Shown here: piece after piece, positions 46,881 through 59,265 of the stretch | How the letters are laid out: every line of letters begins with the position of its first letter | Numbering within the stretch: position 1 is the stretch's first letter | Assembly (NCBI GenBank): GCA_033297205.1 | Contig: MU859072.1 | Span: 248,001-312,000, forward strand | DNA length: 64,000 nt | DNA from: Pseudoneurospora amorphoporcata | Lineage: Eukaryota > Ascomycota > Sordariomycetes > Sordariales > Sordariaceae | Direction: 5' to 3' | Notes under the pieces: generated by a model | Seen by the model: only the letters and a program-made list of their open reading frames with translations | Told to the model about the DNA's origin: nothing | Database searches by the model: none | Program-made: the position numbers and the translations under genes

Positions 46881-48182
46881 ATGCCCTCACCGACACGACC
46901 AGAAAAACGTGCCCGGGCAGTGGCAGATAGCGCGTCATCGACGCCCACAGAGGCTGATGAGCAGTCCATGCGCCCAACCAAGATTGCCAAACCCGACCCT
47001 GATGGCGATCTCACGTTGAACGTAGCACCTCGCGAAAATGAGCCTTGCAGCTTTCGCGTTTGTTCCGCCACGCTTCGTCGGAATTCACCCGTGTGGAAGG
47101 CGATGTTGTTCGGTCCCTCTTGGATGGAGTCGAAGCCGGCCGACGGAGAGAACTGGGTGGTTGAACTTCCCGAAGATCCCGCCTACCCTATGGAAATCAT
47201 CCTCGACATCATTCATGGAAGGTTGGAAGGGGTCCCGCAGACCCTAGGCCTCAAAGATCTCCGAGATCTTTTGGTACTCACCAACAAGTATGACATGACT
47301 GGTCTCGTAAGGCCTTGGTGTGCGCAGTGGATAAAGGCCGCTAGACGACCCATTCTTGACACCGACGACATTCTCCGGTCATTGTTTATCGCTTGGGAGT
47401 TAGGCGATGAGTACCTCTTTGCCCTACGGCTTGAAGACATAGCCTTGCGTACCAAAGTCGACGACAAGGGCCGCTTCAATTACACCGCATCAGTGCCAAC
47501 CGAAAAGATACGCTCTTTCTCTGATCTTGATGAATCAGATGATCATTACATCACATTCGAACCAAGCGAGAAGGATGCCATCCTCGAGGACGAGGATCAT
47601 GTAGGTCCGCAAGATGCACTAGGTGGGTTTGGTCGGAGATTCCAATCCAGGATGCACAGGCGGAAAATCCAACGCTGACATTTGACAGATATCATATCTT
47701 CGATTCGGGAGACCTTACTGACCAACCTCGTTACCCCCATTCACGAGGAGCTGGATTCCAGGATAAGATCAGATTCTTATTACTGTCGCTCAACGAAATC
47801 GCCCGCGAGTTCTGTGTGTGATGCCGTGGTCATCGGCCAAATACATCGGAATATGCTGCAAGTCAGGGGTAGCACACTCCCCAGGTCTGTCTCCGATATC
47901 AATGATAGTGTTGTAGAGTTGGCCTCTTGGCTGTTCTCATTGATGTCAGCTATACCCACACTACACACTGAAGCAGACAACCGACGTGCCTTGGAATGCC
48001 ATCCGCGACGGAAGTTTTCCAAGCTCAACAAGAAAATCCACGAGAGTATCCCAGCACTGGTGGCTAGCTCCATAAACCCATCCCACAAGGAATACATGGC
48101 TAAACAAAGGGTGAAGACAGGGCTGGTGATGGCAACAGAGCAGGACAGAAGCAAGTTGCGCCGCTACTGGACGCTTTGGTGA
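46881..48182 (+). CDS. BTB-domain paralogue without FG region (411 aa)
   Basis: Exons are 46881-47622 and 47689-48182; the intron (GTGGGT...GACAG) is at the same codon as in the paralogues. The N-terminus contains a basic stretch (PTRPEKRARAVADS) that could be a nuclear-localisation signal. The BTB domain begins near residue 38 (PDPDGDLTLNV), with FRVCSATLRRNSPVWKAML, HGRLEGVPQTLGL and NKYDMTGLVRPWCAQW. An acidic insert (SDLDESDDHYITFEPSEKD) precedes the junction. The C-terminal helical region (FSKLNKKIHESIPALVASSI, YMAKQRVKTGLV) is conserved with the neighbours. There is no FG-type region. The start at AAGATATGCCC is the first ATG of the frame. Confidence 0.88.
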
Positions 48183-49030
48183 GGGTCTGGGGATATCAGA
48201 CGTCAGGTGCGCGTATTTTGAGAAGCGTGGGGGGATGATAGACCATGACGCTATCTAGCACAGCATATCATCACATTTCAAAAGTTCATACGCTCGATCA
48301 GCTCAACGCCCCGCCTCACCACCTTTGAGTCTAGAGATGGCTTTGTTCAACATAGAGCGGTGCAACAGCTGCGAAGCAAAGCATATGAGGAGCTTTTCAG
48401 TCGAATGGCGTTGTGGTTGGTGTCAATTGCTTGGGCAATTAGGATGAGCCAAACTTCCAAAAGCCATAGGGATACATCGAAATGCCTCGAGCAAAATGAT
48501 ACAGATGGACTCATTTCAACATTTTCTGACGGATATCACGTCTTTATGATCACCTACGACAAATATGGATGCTCATATGTTTAGAAATGTTGGACTGGCC
48601 TTCTGGTTGTTTTCATTCCCGGGTCCGGGGAAGGAGAGTTATGATGAGTACGCCTCTCAAGCATCATATTTTCCATGGTACCAACCTAATGACGGAGAAC
48701 CTCGAGTGTTCTACGTGTGTGGTACTTTCACTTTGTCGCTTTCTGCGTATTTCCGGAGACCATTTCAAGCAAACGGTGCTGCCGTGCCCTTTTAGCATGC
48801 CTTCAGGTACGACTGGTAGTACCGCACTATCTCGGGCTATCCATCTTTAGCTTCCACGGCCCGGTTGCATCTCCAGTACAGTCGAGGTACCTCTTGCATA
48901 TGCTCGAATTCTATTGATACAACTCGCATCCAGAAGCACAGCCAGGTTCCTGTGTGAACCGGAAGGAAGTAAGACCGTGCTATTTTCCTCTCACACCTGG
49001 CATTACTGACATAACATGAACAACAGGCAG
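48183..49030. other. Region between BTB gene and permease 3' end
   Basis: About 850 bp. Short plus-strand frames near 48360-48800 have faint resemblance to BTB-family tails (ALWLVSIAWAI), but too little to call a second pseudogene. Otherwise featureless. Confidence 0.4.
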
Positions 49031-50832
49031 TTATAGACTGGAAAAAATCGTCCTCCACCACGGCAGCGGCCTCCCATCCGCTCTCCTCTCCACCTTCTTT
49101 GCCTCATCATAATCCCTCCGCCTGCCCACCTGAAGATCAACCTCATGCGGCCTCCATAGTCTCGTCTTGAACGTAAACTTGTACGCAAGGTAAATCACCG
49201 GAAACAACGGCAACAGGATATACGCATCCACAAAGTTACCCGCATTAAACGGCGCCAGCGTAGACCAGCCCTGCACAAAAGCCAAAAACACGTTGGTAAT
49301 CAGGCCAAACCACGCATTCCACGGGTACCACAACGACTTGAACGGCAGCTCCTCCGGGCTATGCCCTTGCGCCTTCCAAGCTGCCCGGAAGCGGATGTGA
49401 ATCAGACTGATGGCGCCCCAGACCAAGAAAGTCGAGACACCGCTCAGATTGACGATGTACCCATACGCCTTGCTGGCGCCGGTGCTGACGTTCATCATCG
49501 AGAGGGCTCCGCATGCGTTGGTGAAGATAATCGCATACACCGGAACACCTCGACGATTCGTCCACCCAAGGAACTTGGGCGCCTTCCCGTCCTGCGCCAT
49601 GTACAAGATGGTGCGGCTGCCGATGTAAATTGAGCTATTAACAGCGCTCAGGCAAGTAACAAAAATGAAGGCGTTGATCAAGTGGACGCCGTTGGCCCAG
49701 CCGGCGTTTTGGAGAGCGATGGTCATGGGCGACTTGAGGGCGCGGCTGGCGCCGCCGACGAGTTCGGGGGCGTTCGAGGGGCAGGTTAAACCGAAGAAGA
49801 AGGCGCAGCCCATGTAGACGAAGACGATGCGGATGAAGACTTGGCGGATGGATTGCGGGACGGCGACGCCAGGGTTTTTGGTCTCGGTGGCGGCCACGGC
49901 GACGGATTCGACGCCGGCGTAGAAGGTGGAGCAAAATACGAAGACGGAGGCAACGCCGCGGAAACCGTTCGCGAAGGCGCCGGGGTGGTGCCAGTATTTG
50001 AAGCCGATTGCGTCGGCACCTTTGACGCCTCCGGAGACGTAACTAATTCGGTGTCAGTGAGAAGTCCAAAGACATGTTGGAAGGTTGGGAACTAACATGA
50101 TGCTAAAGATGAAGTAGGCTACCAAGCCAATAAGCTTGAGAAGCGCCAGCCAAAATTCGGCTTCACCGAACGTCTCAACACCAAGAAGTTGGAAGCCCAG
50201 GAATGCGAACTGCCTGCGGTGTTAGCAATCACTGTCTTCTCCGGTTGGTTGTACACCAGTTTCACAGAGACCAAGCTCACCCAAAATATCAAAAAGTACA
50301 CCCAAAGCGGAACCTTGTCACTCCAATACACCATCACGCTCGAAATTACATTATACTCATTCGCCAAAACGCAAACCCAAACTAAACCACCAATGTCAGC
50401 CACCGGTCACAAACATCACGACGCAAGAACAGCGACGAAAAACTCACTGATAAGATAATTCCACCCCACCGCCACCCCAAAAGCCTTGTCAATAAATCTG
50501 TCCCCAAGATCCGTAAAAGCACCACCACTCGGATAAAGCGTCGTCAGCTCGCCCAGACTCTGCATGATACTGAAAGCAATGAGGCCAATAACTCCAAAGC
50601 CAATGAGTAGGGAAGCAGGACCGCCGGAGTGCAGAGCACCTCCCGAGCCAACGAGCAGACCAGGGCCGATGATGCCGGCTAGGGCCATCATGGATAAGTG
50701 CCGAGTCTTCAGGCCGCGCTTGACGCCTGTGTGAGGGTCGATGGCGCGGAAGTCGCCGCTGCCGTCATCGGAATGGATGGTGGTTTCATGATCATCGTGG
50801 ATTGTGGCGCTCCCTTTTCGGGAGAGCGACAT
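49031..50832 (-). CDS. Amino-acid permease, APC superfamily (YAT-type), 536 aa
   Basis: Plasma-membrane proton-coupled amino-acid importer. Four minus-strand exons: 50832-50448, 50381-50281, 50209-50097 and 50042-49031; all introns are 54-71 nt. The N-terminal cytoplasmic segment (about 45 aa) is followed by the hallmark RGLKTRHLSMMALAGIIGPG, the TM1 substrate-binding signature of fungal amino-acid permeases. Other landmarks are LGELTTLYPSGGAF, the junctional GFQLLGVETFGEAEFWLALL, VAVAATETKNP, and SRTILYMAQDGKAPKFLGW. About twelve hydrophobic segments can be traced, with a charged C-tail. Substrate specificity (general, GABA, proline or basic) cannot be assigned by eye. The start ATG at 50832 follows CCCAAA in its own strand. 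A run of 47 T lies 85 bp upstream. Confidence 0.93.
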
Positions 50833-50913
50833 TTTGGGTAGGTTTTGAGGGGGTAATCCCCATCTGATTTTTGTTGGTGTGCACGGGTCCGTGTCTCCAG
50901 GGTCGTCGTGGTG

Positions 50914-50965
<52 letters not shown>

Positions 50966-52589
50966 GATCGTTATAAGGCGGAGAGGAGTTGTGAAACAGA
51001 GACTGTTTTTACGCTCGGTGAAGAAGAAAGTTGGGATAGGGAAGATATGATGATATGATGAGTGTCGCCGTGGAAGAGAAAGATGAGGTCAGTCGACAGG
51101 GGTTGTTGTTAAACCTCCCAAAGTTAAAGTCGCATTCCTGAGAGGCAAAGCTCGACACTTTGGAAAAGAGGTTGAAGATTGGAACAGTCCCCCAAAAACA
51201 AGGTTTCAATCGACACACGACAACATGTGTCCGAGAACGGGGGAGGGGAGTGTCGTACTGTTTAACAGTTTTTTTTCTCGTCCAAAGAAAACCTTGACCC
51301 GGTTCGTCGGTAGATACCGTACGACCATGGAAACACTCTGGTGAGTCTGGTCCTTATCACTGATGATCTGTACTCGCAGTCGCGGCACTTACACAGCATT
51401 GTATTTCGTTCAATCCAACCACCCCGTTAGGACACTCAACCGAGGACGGATTAACGAACGCTTCTACTGGACAAATCCTACGACAACTAGTGCAGGAACG
51501 GATGCATATTGGACACGCAATCACCATGATCCCGCGTGTTTTAACGCAAAGAAGGATACCGGGCTTCTTGTGCTCTCACGATCTTGGATGTTCTTGGTTG
51601 TTGTGACCATGAAAAGGGTGTTGCCGTTTGCGTTTGTATACCCGTGCCACGCCCCCACTCCCCAGAAGTAACAAAGGGGGTCACCCAATGACACCAAGAG
51701 CCGAATTGTGATGGCCCTAGCAATCTGTCGCCTAGTTAGTGTGACGAAGTGTTAGTGCACTACAACTTACACCACCCTTGCCATGGATCGCGCCATCCAT
51801 TGGCGTGAGCCTCACTGAAACCACAGAATCGTCAAGGGAGCTTTGCCCAAGAGTCAGCACCCAAGTGCGGTACGTACTCCCCCGAACCGAACGACGCCAA
51901 ATCCCGCGCACCTTCTCAGCTTCCACTTCCGTGGAGGGTGAGGATGCATCATACACCCCTATTCTACTCCGCGGGATGTTGTGACGTGACTGTTTTGGAG
52001 GGTATGCCAAGTGTCATAGTCGGCCTGTACTGAGGTCCAGACTCCAAAGCACATGGCAAAGTAGAGTTCGTGAACACTTCAGTTTGAGTGCGATTTCCAG
52101 TGTTTCACTTCCAGCTTTGTGATTTCGCCTTTCAAGGTTGATCCATAGAGATCTGCGGTCTGCGGTAAGGCAGTCTCCACAACTCCGCATACAGTACTGT
52201 AGCCCGAACGGGATCGGGGCCGACCGCGGGCGTTCGCGGAGACTCTTGTCGGCTGTTGACGTCCGGGTGTTCATTTTCTCTTGGAAGTCGTTTCGAAATA
52301 AAGCAGCCCGAGTCGGATGTTGAGTGAAATATATAGAATGTAAGTTTTTTTTATGTCCTTCGAGATGGCTTGGACACGGGTTGTGGTGAGTGTTGTTGGC
52401 GTTGTTAGTGATTGCTGGAGACTGGCACATCGCCTGGTATGGTTGACCAACCTGCGCTAACTGCCTTGGTTGGGAGGATGGATGAGAATATGCACTTGCA
52501 TCATCAATCTTACCAGTTTCTCTCACCACAATCCCAAACAATAACCGCCCAGCACGCTCACATACGTAGCTCTACTGCTCTGGTCCACA
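50833..52589. other. Permease promoter and intergenic region
   Basis: About 1.75 kb with no supported gene. It contains the T47 homopolymer at 50918-50964 and otherwise mixed-composition sequence. Confidence 0.5.
50918..50964. repeat. Homopolymer run of 47 T (poly-A on the permease coding strand)
   Basis: Uninterrupted T run directly counted. It is 86 bp upstream of the permease ATG, so on the coding strand it is a poly(dA) tract in the leader or core promoter. Confidence 0.95.
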
Positions 52590-53486
52590 ATGGCGAACCA
52601 TGACGAAGTAAACAAGACAACCACCATGCTCCATCAATCCTCGAGTCCCTTCTTCACCACGCTCCCCTCGGAGATCCGCGACGCGATCTACCGCCTCGCC
52701 CTAGAATAGTCATTTGGCCGCACGAAGACACCATCGGCTACTATCGATACGCGCGTGTGCCGTGCATGGCTCTCTTCAAGGAAGGTGTGAAGGATCCGCT
52801 CCCCGGCATGCTCTTTGCTTGCAAGCGCATGTACCACGAACTTCCGCGCGACCTCTTGACCGGGTTTTCCATCTGCACCACGAAAAGACTGGCTGGTGAC
52901 CCTATGCTTTTTACTCCTTGGGAACCGTCAAACAGGTGCCAGTTGGAGAAAAGAAAGCCAGGTCAAAAGATCATTGGAGTTGGGGCCTATGGCGACATGC
53001 CACTTGCCAAGAGGCCGATGCTGACTATTTTCATCGACCAGGCTCCGGAAAAGGGGCGCTGTTTTGGAGAAGTGATAGGCGTATTTAGTTGTGTGATGTT
53101 TGCCGGGCACGCGAAAGAAAGCGGCATGGCGTTTTTTTTTCTAAAGAACCGAACGTGACTATATGGAGAAGTCCTGGGAGGAGTTTCCTGGGGGTCTTAA
53201 GGAGAAATCAGTAGAAAGATTCATGGAAGTAGCGACAAGAGTGAAGACGTTGGTTTTTGCGTGGCCGCCTGCTGGATCTGACAAGAGGAAAAAGGAGCCA
53301 GCAAAGTCCCAGGAGAGTACGAACCCTGATGAATACATGCGGTACTTCGGGTTCCTGAAGATGCTACAGAAGGAAGGATTGGGTGTCGAGTCGTCGCTGG
53401 AGAGGGTCGTACTCAGAGGGGTCTATGAAAGGTTCTGGGCGGATGAAGCAAAGAAATTCTTGGAGGTCGAAATTGTCTGTGAATAA
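52590..53486 (+). pseudogene. Frame-disrupted gene of the fungal LPxEIRxxIYxLAL (F-box-like) type
   Basis: The ATG at 52590 opens a frame with FFTTLPSEIRDAIYRLALE, the N-terminal hallmark of many Sordariomycete F-box-like orphan proteins, then meets TAG at about 52707. From there the next frame continues sensibly as IVIWPHEDTIGYYRYARVP, then MLFACKRMYHELPRDLL. This runs to a TGA at about 53158, after a poly-T stretch. The original frame then resumes as TERDYMEKSWEEFPGG, then ERFMEVATRVKTLVFAWPP, to a stop at 53486. Two frame changes about 450 nt apart are needed. An intron near 53077-53140 could explain the second, but nothing explains the first. Either a recent pseudogene or sequence errors. 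Confidence 0.65.
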
Positions 53487-56311
53487 CAGCTGAAACCCAT
53501 GGACGACCAACTGATGTGATGGGTGCTGTTGGGAAGGCACATTGGTGCGTATTGAGTAGTCGGGGGAAGCAGTCGGCAATCCCATGCCAACTTTATCAGC
53601 TATCTGGCTTGCCTGGTACTTACCACGCACAGGAAGCCATCATAGGCGGCATTGTGCTACCGCATCTTTCGATAACTTGCGATGTCGCTTCGAAGTAACA
53701 CTTGACGTCGTGTCTCGCCCCAGCATCCTTTGAGGATCGCGAACCCAACTGTCTGGGCTGTCCAGTCTTCACGGCTCGAGCATGGGCAAGTTGCCTCACC
53801 TTCACACCCGTCAGCCCGCGCAGAGTCACCCCCACAACCTCCCCTGCCTCAAGCACACAATTGTGTGGTAATGAAATTTAGGGTCTCGCCCCAAGCAGTT
53901 GGAGAAGTTGCTGGTTCGAAGTGATCTCCCTTGTAGCTTATGCATGGTATGCGCGGTACCACAAGATCGATTTGCCTGCGCAGTAGTGTATAACAGCTGA
54001 ATGGCCTTACGTCGGGGTCTGCGTGTAGCTGAGGCTAGGGAGGATAGCGATTGGCAGTCTAGATCGCGCTGGGCCAGGTAAACAGGATGGGCATACTTCG
54101 CTGTCAGTGAAATCGGAACCTCCGAGGACCTTGATGGTGAACTTCGACTTCATCTTCTCGTCTAATCAGCCGAGCCAGCTCAGACATGCAGTCAAGCCAC
54201 CGACCACCATGATGTCGTTCGGGATAAGGCGTGATCCTGTCCAGCCCGGTTCTCTGGCCACCCAGTGATTCTTCTCCGGAATCCTTTCCCCCACATTCAG
54301 GGACATTGCCGTGTTCGCCACTGTTGCTGGGTATTGCCCCCGAGTGAGATACTGGTACATATCGCCCTCAACTTCCTGACGACAATGGGCTTCCGCAACA
54401 GTGCACTTCTCGCCCTCGCCAAGCGCGCCCGCCCCCTTCCATTCTTTGTTCAACGCCATCAGGCTAGATGTGGCGCTGCCGACCCTTCATGCCTTCCTTG
54501 GTGCATATCTTGACGTCAATCCACTAGTATCTTTTTTTTTTTTTTTTTTTTTTTTGCCGCGCCGTCGAGCCCAGCAACTGATTAGACTGATCAACCGTCT
54601 GGTCTCGATACCGGTAGAGATGTTTTGGACTTGAGGATCCCGTTGATCATGCCATGTGACTGCACGTAGCTTGTGGGCACCGAAATGTCCACCTTTCACA
54701 CGTGGTCTGCGTGGACCTTTGGGTATCCTGCTCCATATTGTGGTCTGGGCCTGTCTGCTCGTGAAGCTGAGAGAAGCTGAGAAAGCTCCATCCGCAGCTC
54801 CTTGCTCGGACGAGGAAGCTCGAATGTGGGAAGCTAGAGAAGCGTGCTCGTAATGGTAACTCGTCGAAGTGGGGGGAGCAGAAGCTTGCGTCCTTGTGGT
54901 ACGGTACGGCTCGTGCCTTTGTTCGGTTGTCTGGCTGTCTGGAGAGCTCGAATTGAGCTTCGAGGGCCAAAATGCTCCGGTTGTGATTTGGTGGAAGAGA
55001 AGTTGAGAGCATTGCGCCATGAAACCCCTGGGATGTCGTCATGCTAAAGGTGGGCGGGCTGGGCCCTCTTATGGGCCGAGGCCAAGCCCGCTAGCCTCTT
55101 CTGACGCTGAGGCTTCTAGGCCCTATTAGCAGCCTTCCACTCACAGTGCAGCTTTCTGCGGGTGAGGGGAAACTCTGAGAACGACAACTCCCAACGACAA
55201 CCTACTCCCAAGACAAAGACCAGCACCACAAGCGAGACAACCTGCAACGCAACCACGAGAAAATGGAAGATGCATGCCAAAAGAGACATGGTGATTGACA
55301 AGGCGAAATCACAGCGCACGGCGGCGGCACCAACATGCATCCTCGCTTGGGAATGACGTTTCAGTCCAAAAGCCATGCACCGAAGACACTCTTTGCCAGT
55401 GATATCAAAATGGAAGAGGTAAGTTGTCGGTACAGGTCTCTCTGGCCATCGAGGAAAGGGGTTCCCTGCTGAGCTCCTTGAGCTATCACGTTCCAGCCTT
55501 TTCACCGGCGGAGAGAGGCCGTGGCTTGATGATGCGAGATCTCGTCAACTCTGGCGTGCGAATTGGCGTCGATTCGTAGTCTCTTAGCCCTTGTTGCCCA
55601 GCACTGGGCCAGGCAGATGTCCCCGAACCCGGAGCGGAATTCCCACATCCATCAACATATCCACATGTATAACAGACCATCAACGGGACGAACCCCCGAT
55701 TCAGGTCTCTGTGCCGCATGTGAGTACGCGGCGTGAAGGGGTTCCCCGGGTGGGGGCTCTGCAACTGCATACCACTCCCGGCTAAATATCAGCAGTGATA
55801 CCACGGGGGGAGGGCGTGGGATGCATGGAGCTATGGATGTGCAGTCCCGGACGGCACCAATGGTCAAGGGCCGCAAAAAGCCATGTGTAAGAACCGAACG
55901 ACTGGTACCACATGGCAGGGACACCTCTGTGCTGTAAGATCCGGGTCTCACTGCGTGCGTGCTACCTCTACCGAACGGTAGGGTCTGGGATTCAGCTAGA
56001 CCAGCCAGAGTGCCAGTGACTGGGAGGGAATGGGGGAAAAAAAGAAACAACATGCTCGGAGTCTCCCCACGACCATGCAGGCTGGCCGAGAAACGGAAAA
56101 AGACCCCCATGTTCGGTAATGCCGTTCATTGTCACCTCCAATTCGGGAAGGTAACGGAAGCTACCACTTCTTTGTTCATATATAACCAGTCCTTCTTTCT
56201 TGTCTGCAGGGTCACAGATTGGTTGCTCTCACAGTCCCGGCTCACATGCAATTTACATCGATTGTCATACCCGAACGGTTGGAGAGTTTGTGACCCTCCA
56301 TTGACACTCAG
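53487..56311. other. Long intergenic region upstream of the sulfate permease
   Basis: About 2.8 kb with no supported gene. It includes a 24-nt T run at 54532-54555 and two loose matches to the CYS3-type site at 55399-55408 and 55795-55804. Open frames near 54487-55042 and 55116-55505 on the minus strand are low-complexity or featureless. Confidence 0.5.
54532..54555. repeat. Homopolymer run of 24 T
   Basis: Uninterrupted T run in intergenic DNA, directly counted. No associated gene. Confidence 0.95.
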
Positions 56312-59054
56312 ATGGCTTCAACAACAACAACAGCGGGAGACCGCATCAAGAAGTTCCTCGGTATTCCTTCCGACGAAAAGCTCGACGACACAGAATACTA
56401 CAACGATGGCTCCTTCGTCGAGTCAGAACCAACCACGCAGGACTTCCTCAACGAGATCCGGCCCACCGTCCAGGGCACAGTCAACTACGTCAGAGAATTG
56501 TTTCCGTTTATCAACTGGATCTTCCATTACAACTTGACATGGCTTCTGGGTGATTTTATTGCTGGAGTCACAGTTGGCTTTGTCGTGGTGCCGGTCAGTA
56601 CAGCAATTCGATGGTGCCCGAAGACACCCGCCTTCTGAAGAGACACTGATGAGATACGAGAGTAACAGCAAGGCATGGCCTACGCAAAGCTCGCCAATCT
56701 TGAACCTGAGTTTGGCCTTTACACTTCTTTCGTTGGTTTCTTGTTATAGTGAGCTCTTCCTGGAATTTCCATCGGGACCTTTAGACATGGAAGCTAACCG
56801 TGATTCACGCAGCTGGGCTTTTGCTACGTCAAAAGACATCACAATTGGTGCGGTCGCTGTGATGTATGGCTCCCACAGCACGACTGATATTAAAACTTTG
56901 CTAACATGATACCACAACAGGTCCACCATCGTTGGAAACATCATCACAGACGTCCAGAAGGAACATCCTGACTTTGTCGCCGGCGATATTGCACGAACAC
57001 TAGCCTTCATCTGTGGCGTGGTGCTACTCTTTCTTGGTCTCATCAGATTTGGATTCATCGTCGAGTTCATCCCTATCGTGGCCATCTCAGCTTTCATGAC
57101 CGGGTCAGCAATTTCCATCGCCTCGGGACAGGTATCAACACTCATGGGCATTCCCAACATCAACTCTCGTGAGGAGACCTACAAGGTCATCATAAACACG
57201 CTAAAAGGGCTTCCTAACACACGTCTGGATGCCGCTATGGGCTTGACCGCACTATTTGGACTCTACTTCATCCGATGGTTCTGCACCAAGATGGGCAAGA
57301 GATACCCCCGTCAGCAGAGGACTTGGTTCTTCGTCTCCACCCTTCGCATGGTCTTTATCATTATTCTTTACATTCTGGTCAGCTGGCTTGTGAACCGACA
57401 CATCAAGGATTCGAAGAAGGCCCATTTCAAGATCCTCGGACATGTCCCCAGTGGTAAGTTTGCACCCCTTTTTCTAAAAATACACACTCGCTTTTGAGAA
57501 AAAAAAAAACCGTAACTTACGAATCGGATTACGACAGGCTTTCAACACAAGGGAGTTCCCCGTCTCGATAACGAAATGCTTTCTGCCATCAGTAGCCACA
57601 TTCCGGCTACCATTCTCGTTCTGCTGATTGAGCACATCGCCATCTCGAAATCGTTTGGTCGCGTCAACAACTACATCATCAACCCATCCCAAGAACTCGT
57701 CGCTATCGGCTTCACCAACCTCCTCGGTCCTTTCCTCGGCGGCTACCCCGCCACCGGATCTTTCTCCAGAACCGCCATCAAGGCCAAAGCCGGTGTCCGC
57801 ACGCCTCTTGCCGGCATCTTCACGGCCGTCCTCGTCCTGCTCGCCCTCTATGCTCTCACCTCCGTCTTCTTCTACATCCCCAACAGCGCCCTCGCCGCCA
57901 TGATCATCCACGCCGTCGGCGACCTGATCACACCTCCGAGGGAGGTGTACAAGTTCTGGCTGACCTCGCCGCTCGAGGTAATTATCTTCTTCGCCGGCGT
58001 CTTCGTCTCTATCTTCACCTCGATCGAAAACGGCATCTACGTAACCGTCGCCGCCTCCGGTGCCATTCTGCTCTGGCGCATCGCCAAGAGCCCCGGCAAG
58101 TTCCTCGGCCAGGCCGAGATCTACACAGCACCCCGCGAGCTGGCCCGCGGCGGCGGCAAGGACGCTGGGCTCACGCAGAGCCTGCTGCAAAGGCCAGAGC
58201 ACCACACCGCCTTCCTTTCCCTCGACAGAGACGACCTCTCCAACCCCGAGCTGCAGATCTCGACTCCCTGGCCCGGTGTCTTCGTGTACCGTTTCGGTGA
58301 AGGCCTAAACTACGTCAACTCGGCAAAACACCTCGACAACTTGACCATCCACGTCTTCAAGCATACCCGCCGGACGGAGCTGAACAAGTTTGAGAAGCTT
58401 GGTGACAGACCATGGAACGACCCCGGCCCCCGCCGCGGCCAAGCTTTCCTCACCGACGAGCTCGTCGCCCGCCCGACCCTGCGCGCCATCATCCTCGACT
58501 TCTCCGCCGTCAATTGCATCGATGTGACCGCCGCCCAAGCTTTGCAAGACCTGCGCGACCAATTCGATCGCTACGCACACCCGGACAAGGTCGAGTGGCA
58601 CTTTGCTGGTGTTTCCAACCGGTGGACCAAGCGCGCCCTGGTGGCGTCTGGATTCGGTGTCGACTCTTCGAGGACGCCGAGGCTACAGAGCGAGAACTAC
58701 AAGGGAGATGTTCAGGAGGTGGATCAGGGCCCGTTGATTGCCATTGGCCCTGCTGGCGGTTCGGCAACTGATATTGAGGTGGTGGCGGTGGGCACAAGTG
58801 GTGCGAGCAGTACGGATGAGAAGAGGCCTGAGGGTCCTTCTGGTGGTGATGCGGAGAAGGGTAATGGTCATTGGGAGGATAACTCGACGGTTCCAACGGC
58901 GAGCAGTGCTGGCGCTGGTGGGTTGGCGAGGAGTGCCGCAGCGAAGAAGCTGGTGCCGGTGTTTGGGATTAATAGGCCGTTCTTCCATGTTGATGTGGCG
59001 ACTGCTTTGAAGAGTGCGGTAAGGAATACCGGCGTGGTAGTTGCAGATGAGTAG
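56312..59054 (+). CDS. Sulfate permease, SulP/SLC26 family with STAS domain (820 aa)
   Basis: High-affinity sulfate uptake at the plasma membrane, feeding cysteine and methionine synthesis. Five exons: 56312-56593, 56669-56748, 56813-56863 (51 nt), 56921-57453 and 57538-59054. The SulP signature QGMAYAKLANLEPEFGLYTS spans exon 2. LLYWAFATSKDITIG and MSTIVGNIITDV are assembled across introns 2 and 3. NPSQELVAIGFTNLLGPFLG and YPATGSFSRTAIKAKAGVRTP are the conserved TM8-9 motifs. The STAS domain occupies about residues 555-690 (PGVFVYRFGEGLNYVNS, LDFSAVNCIDVTAAQALQDL). A glycine/serine-rich linker and a conserved FFHVDVATALKSAVRNTG end the protein. It resembles Neurospora CYS-13/CYS-14-type permeases. 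Which paralogue cannot be fixed by eye, so no symbol is given. Confidence 0.95.
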
Positions 59055-59265
59055 CGGGCCTTTGTGGGCATGATTGGATAGCCGGAGTTTTCTTTTATTT
59101 TTTTACAAGATACCTACTACAGTACGTAATGATGAATGACACAAAAGTTCAAGGCACTGATAAATACGTATTAATATCATTGCTGACAACTGATAGGCGC
59201 TAGCCTATAAGCGCACCTCTGATGCCCTAGTGTATACCGTGCCACCCTTCCCCAGGTCGCACCAC

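Noticed and set aside
48360..48800. Possible further BTB-family remnant
   Set aside because: Only a short hydrophobic stretch resembles the family tail; no ordered series of fragments as in the real pseudogene.
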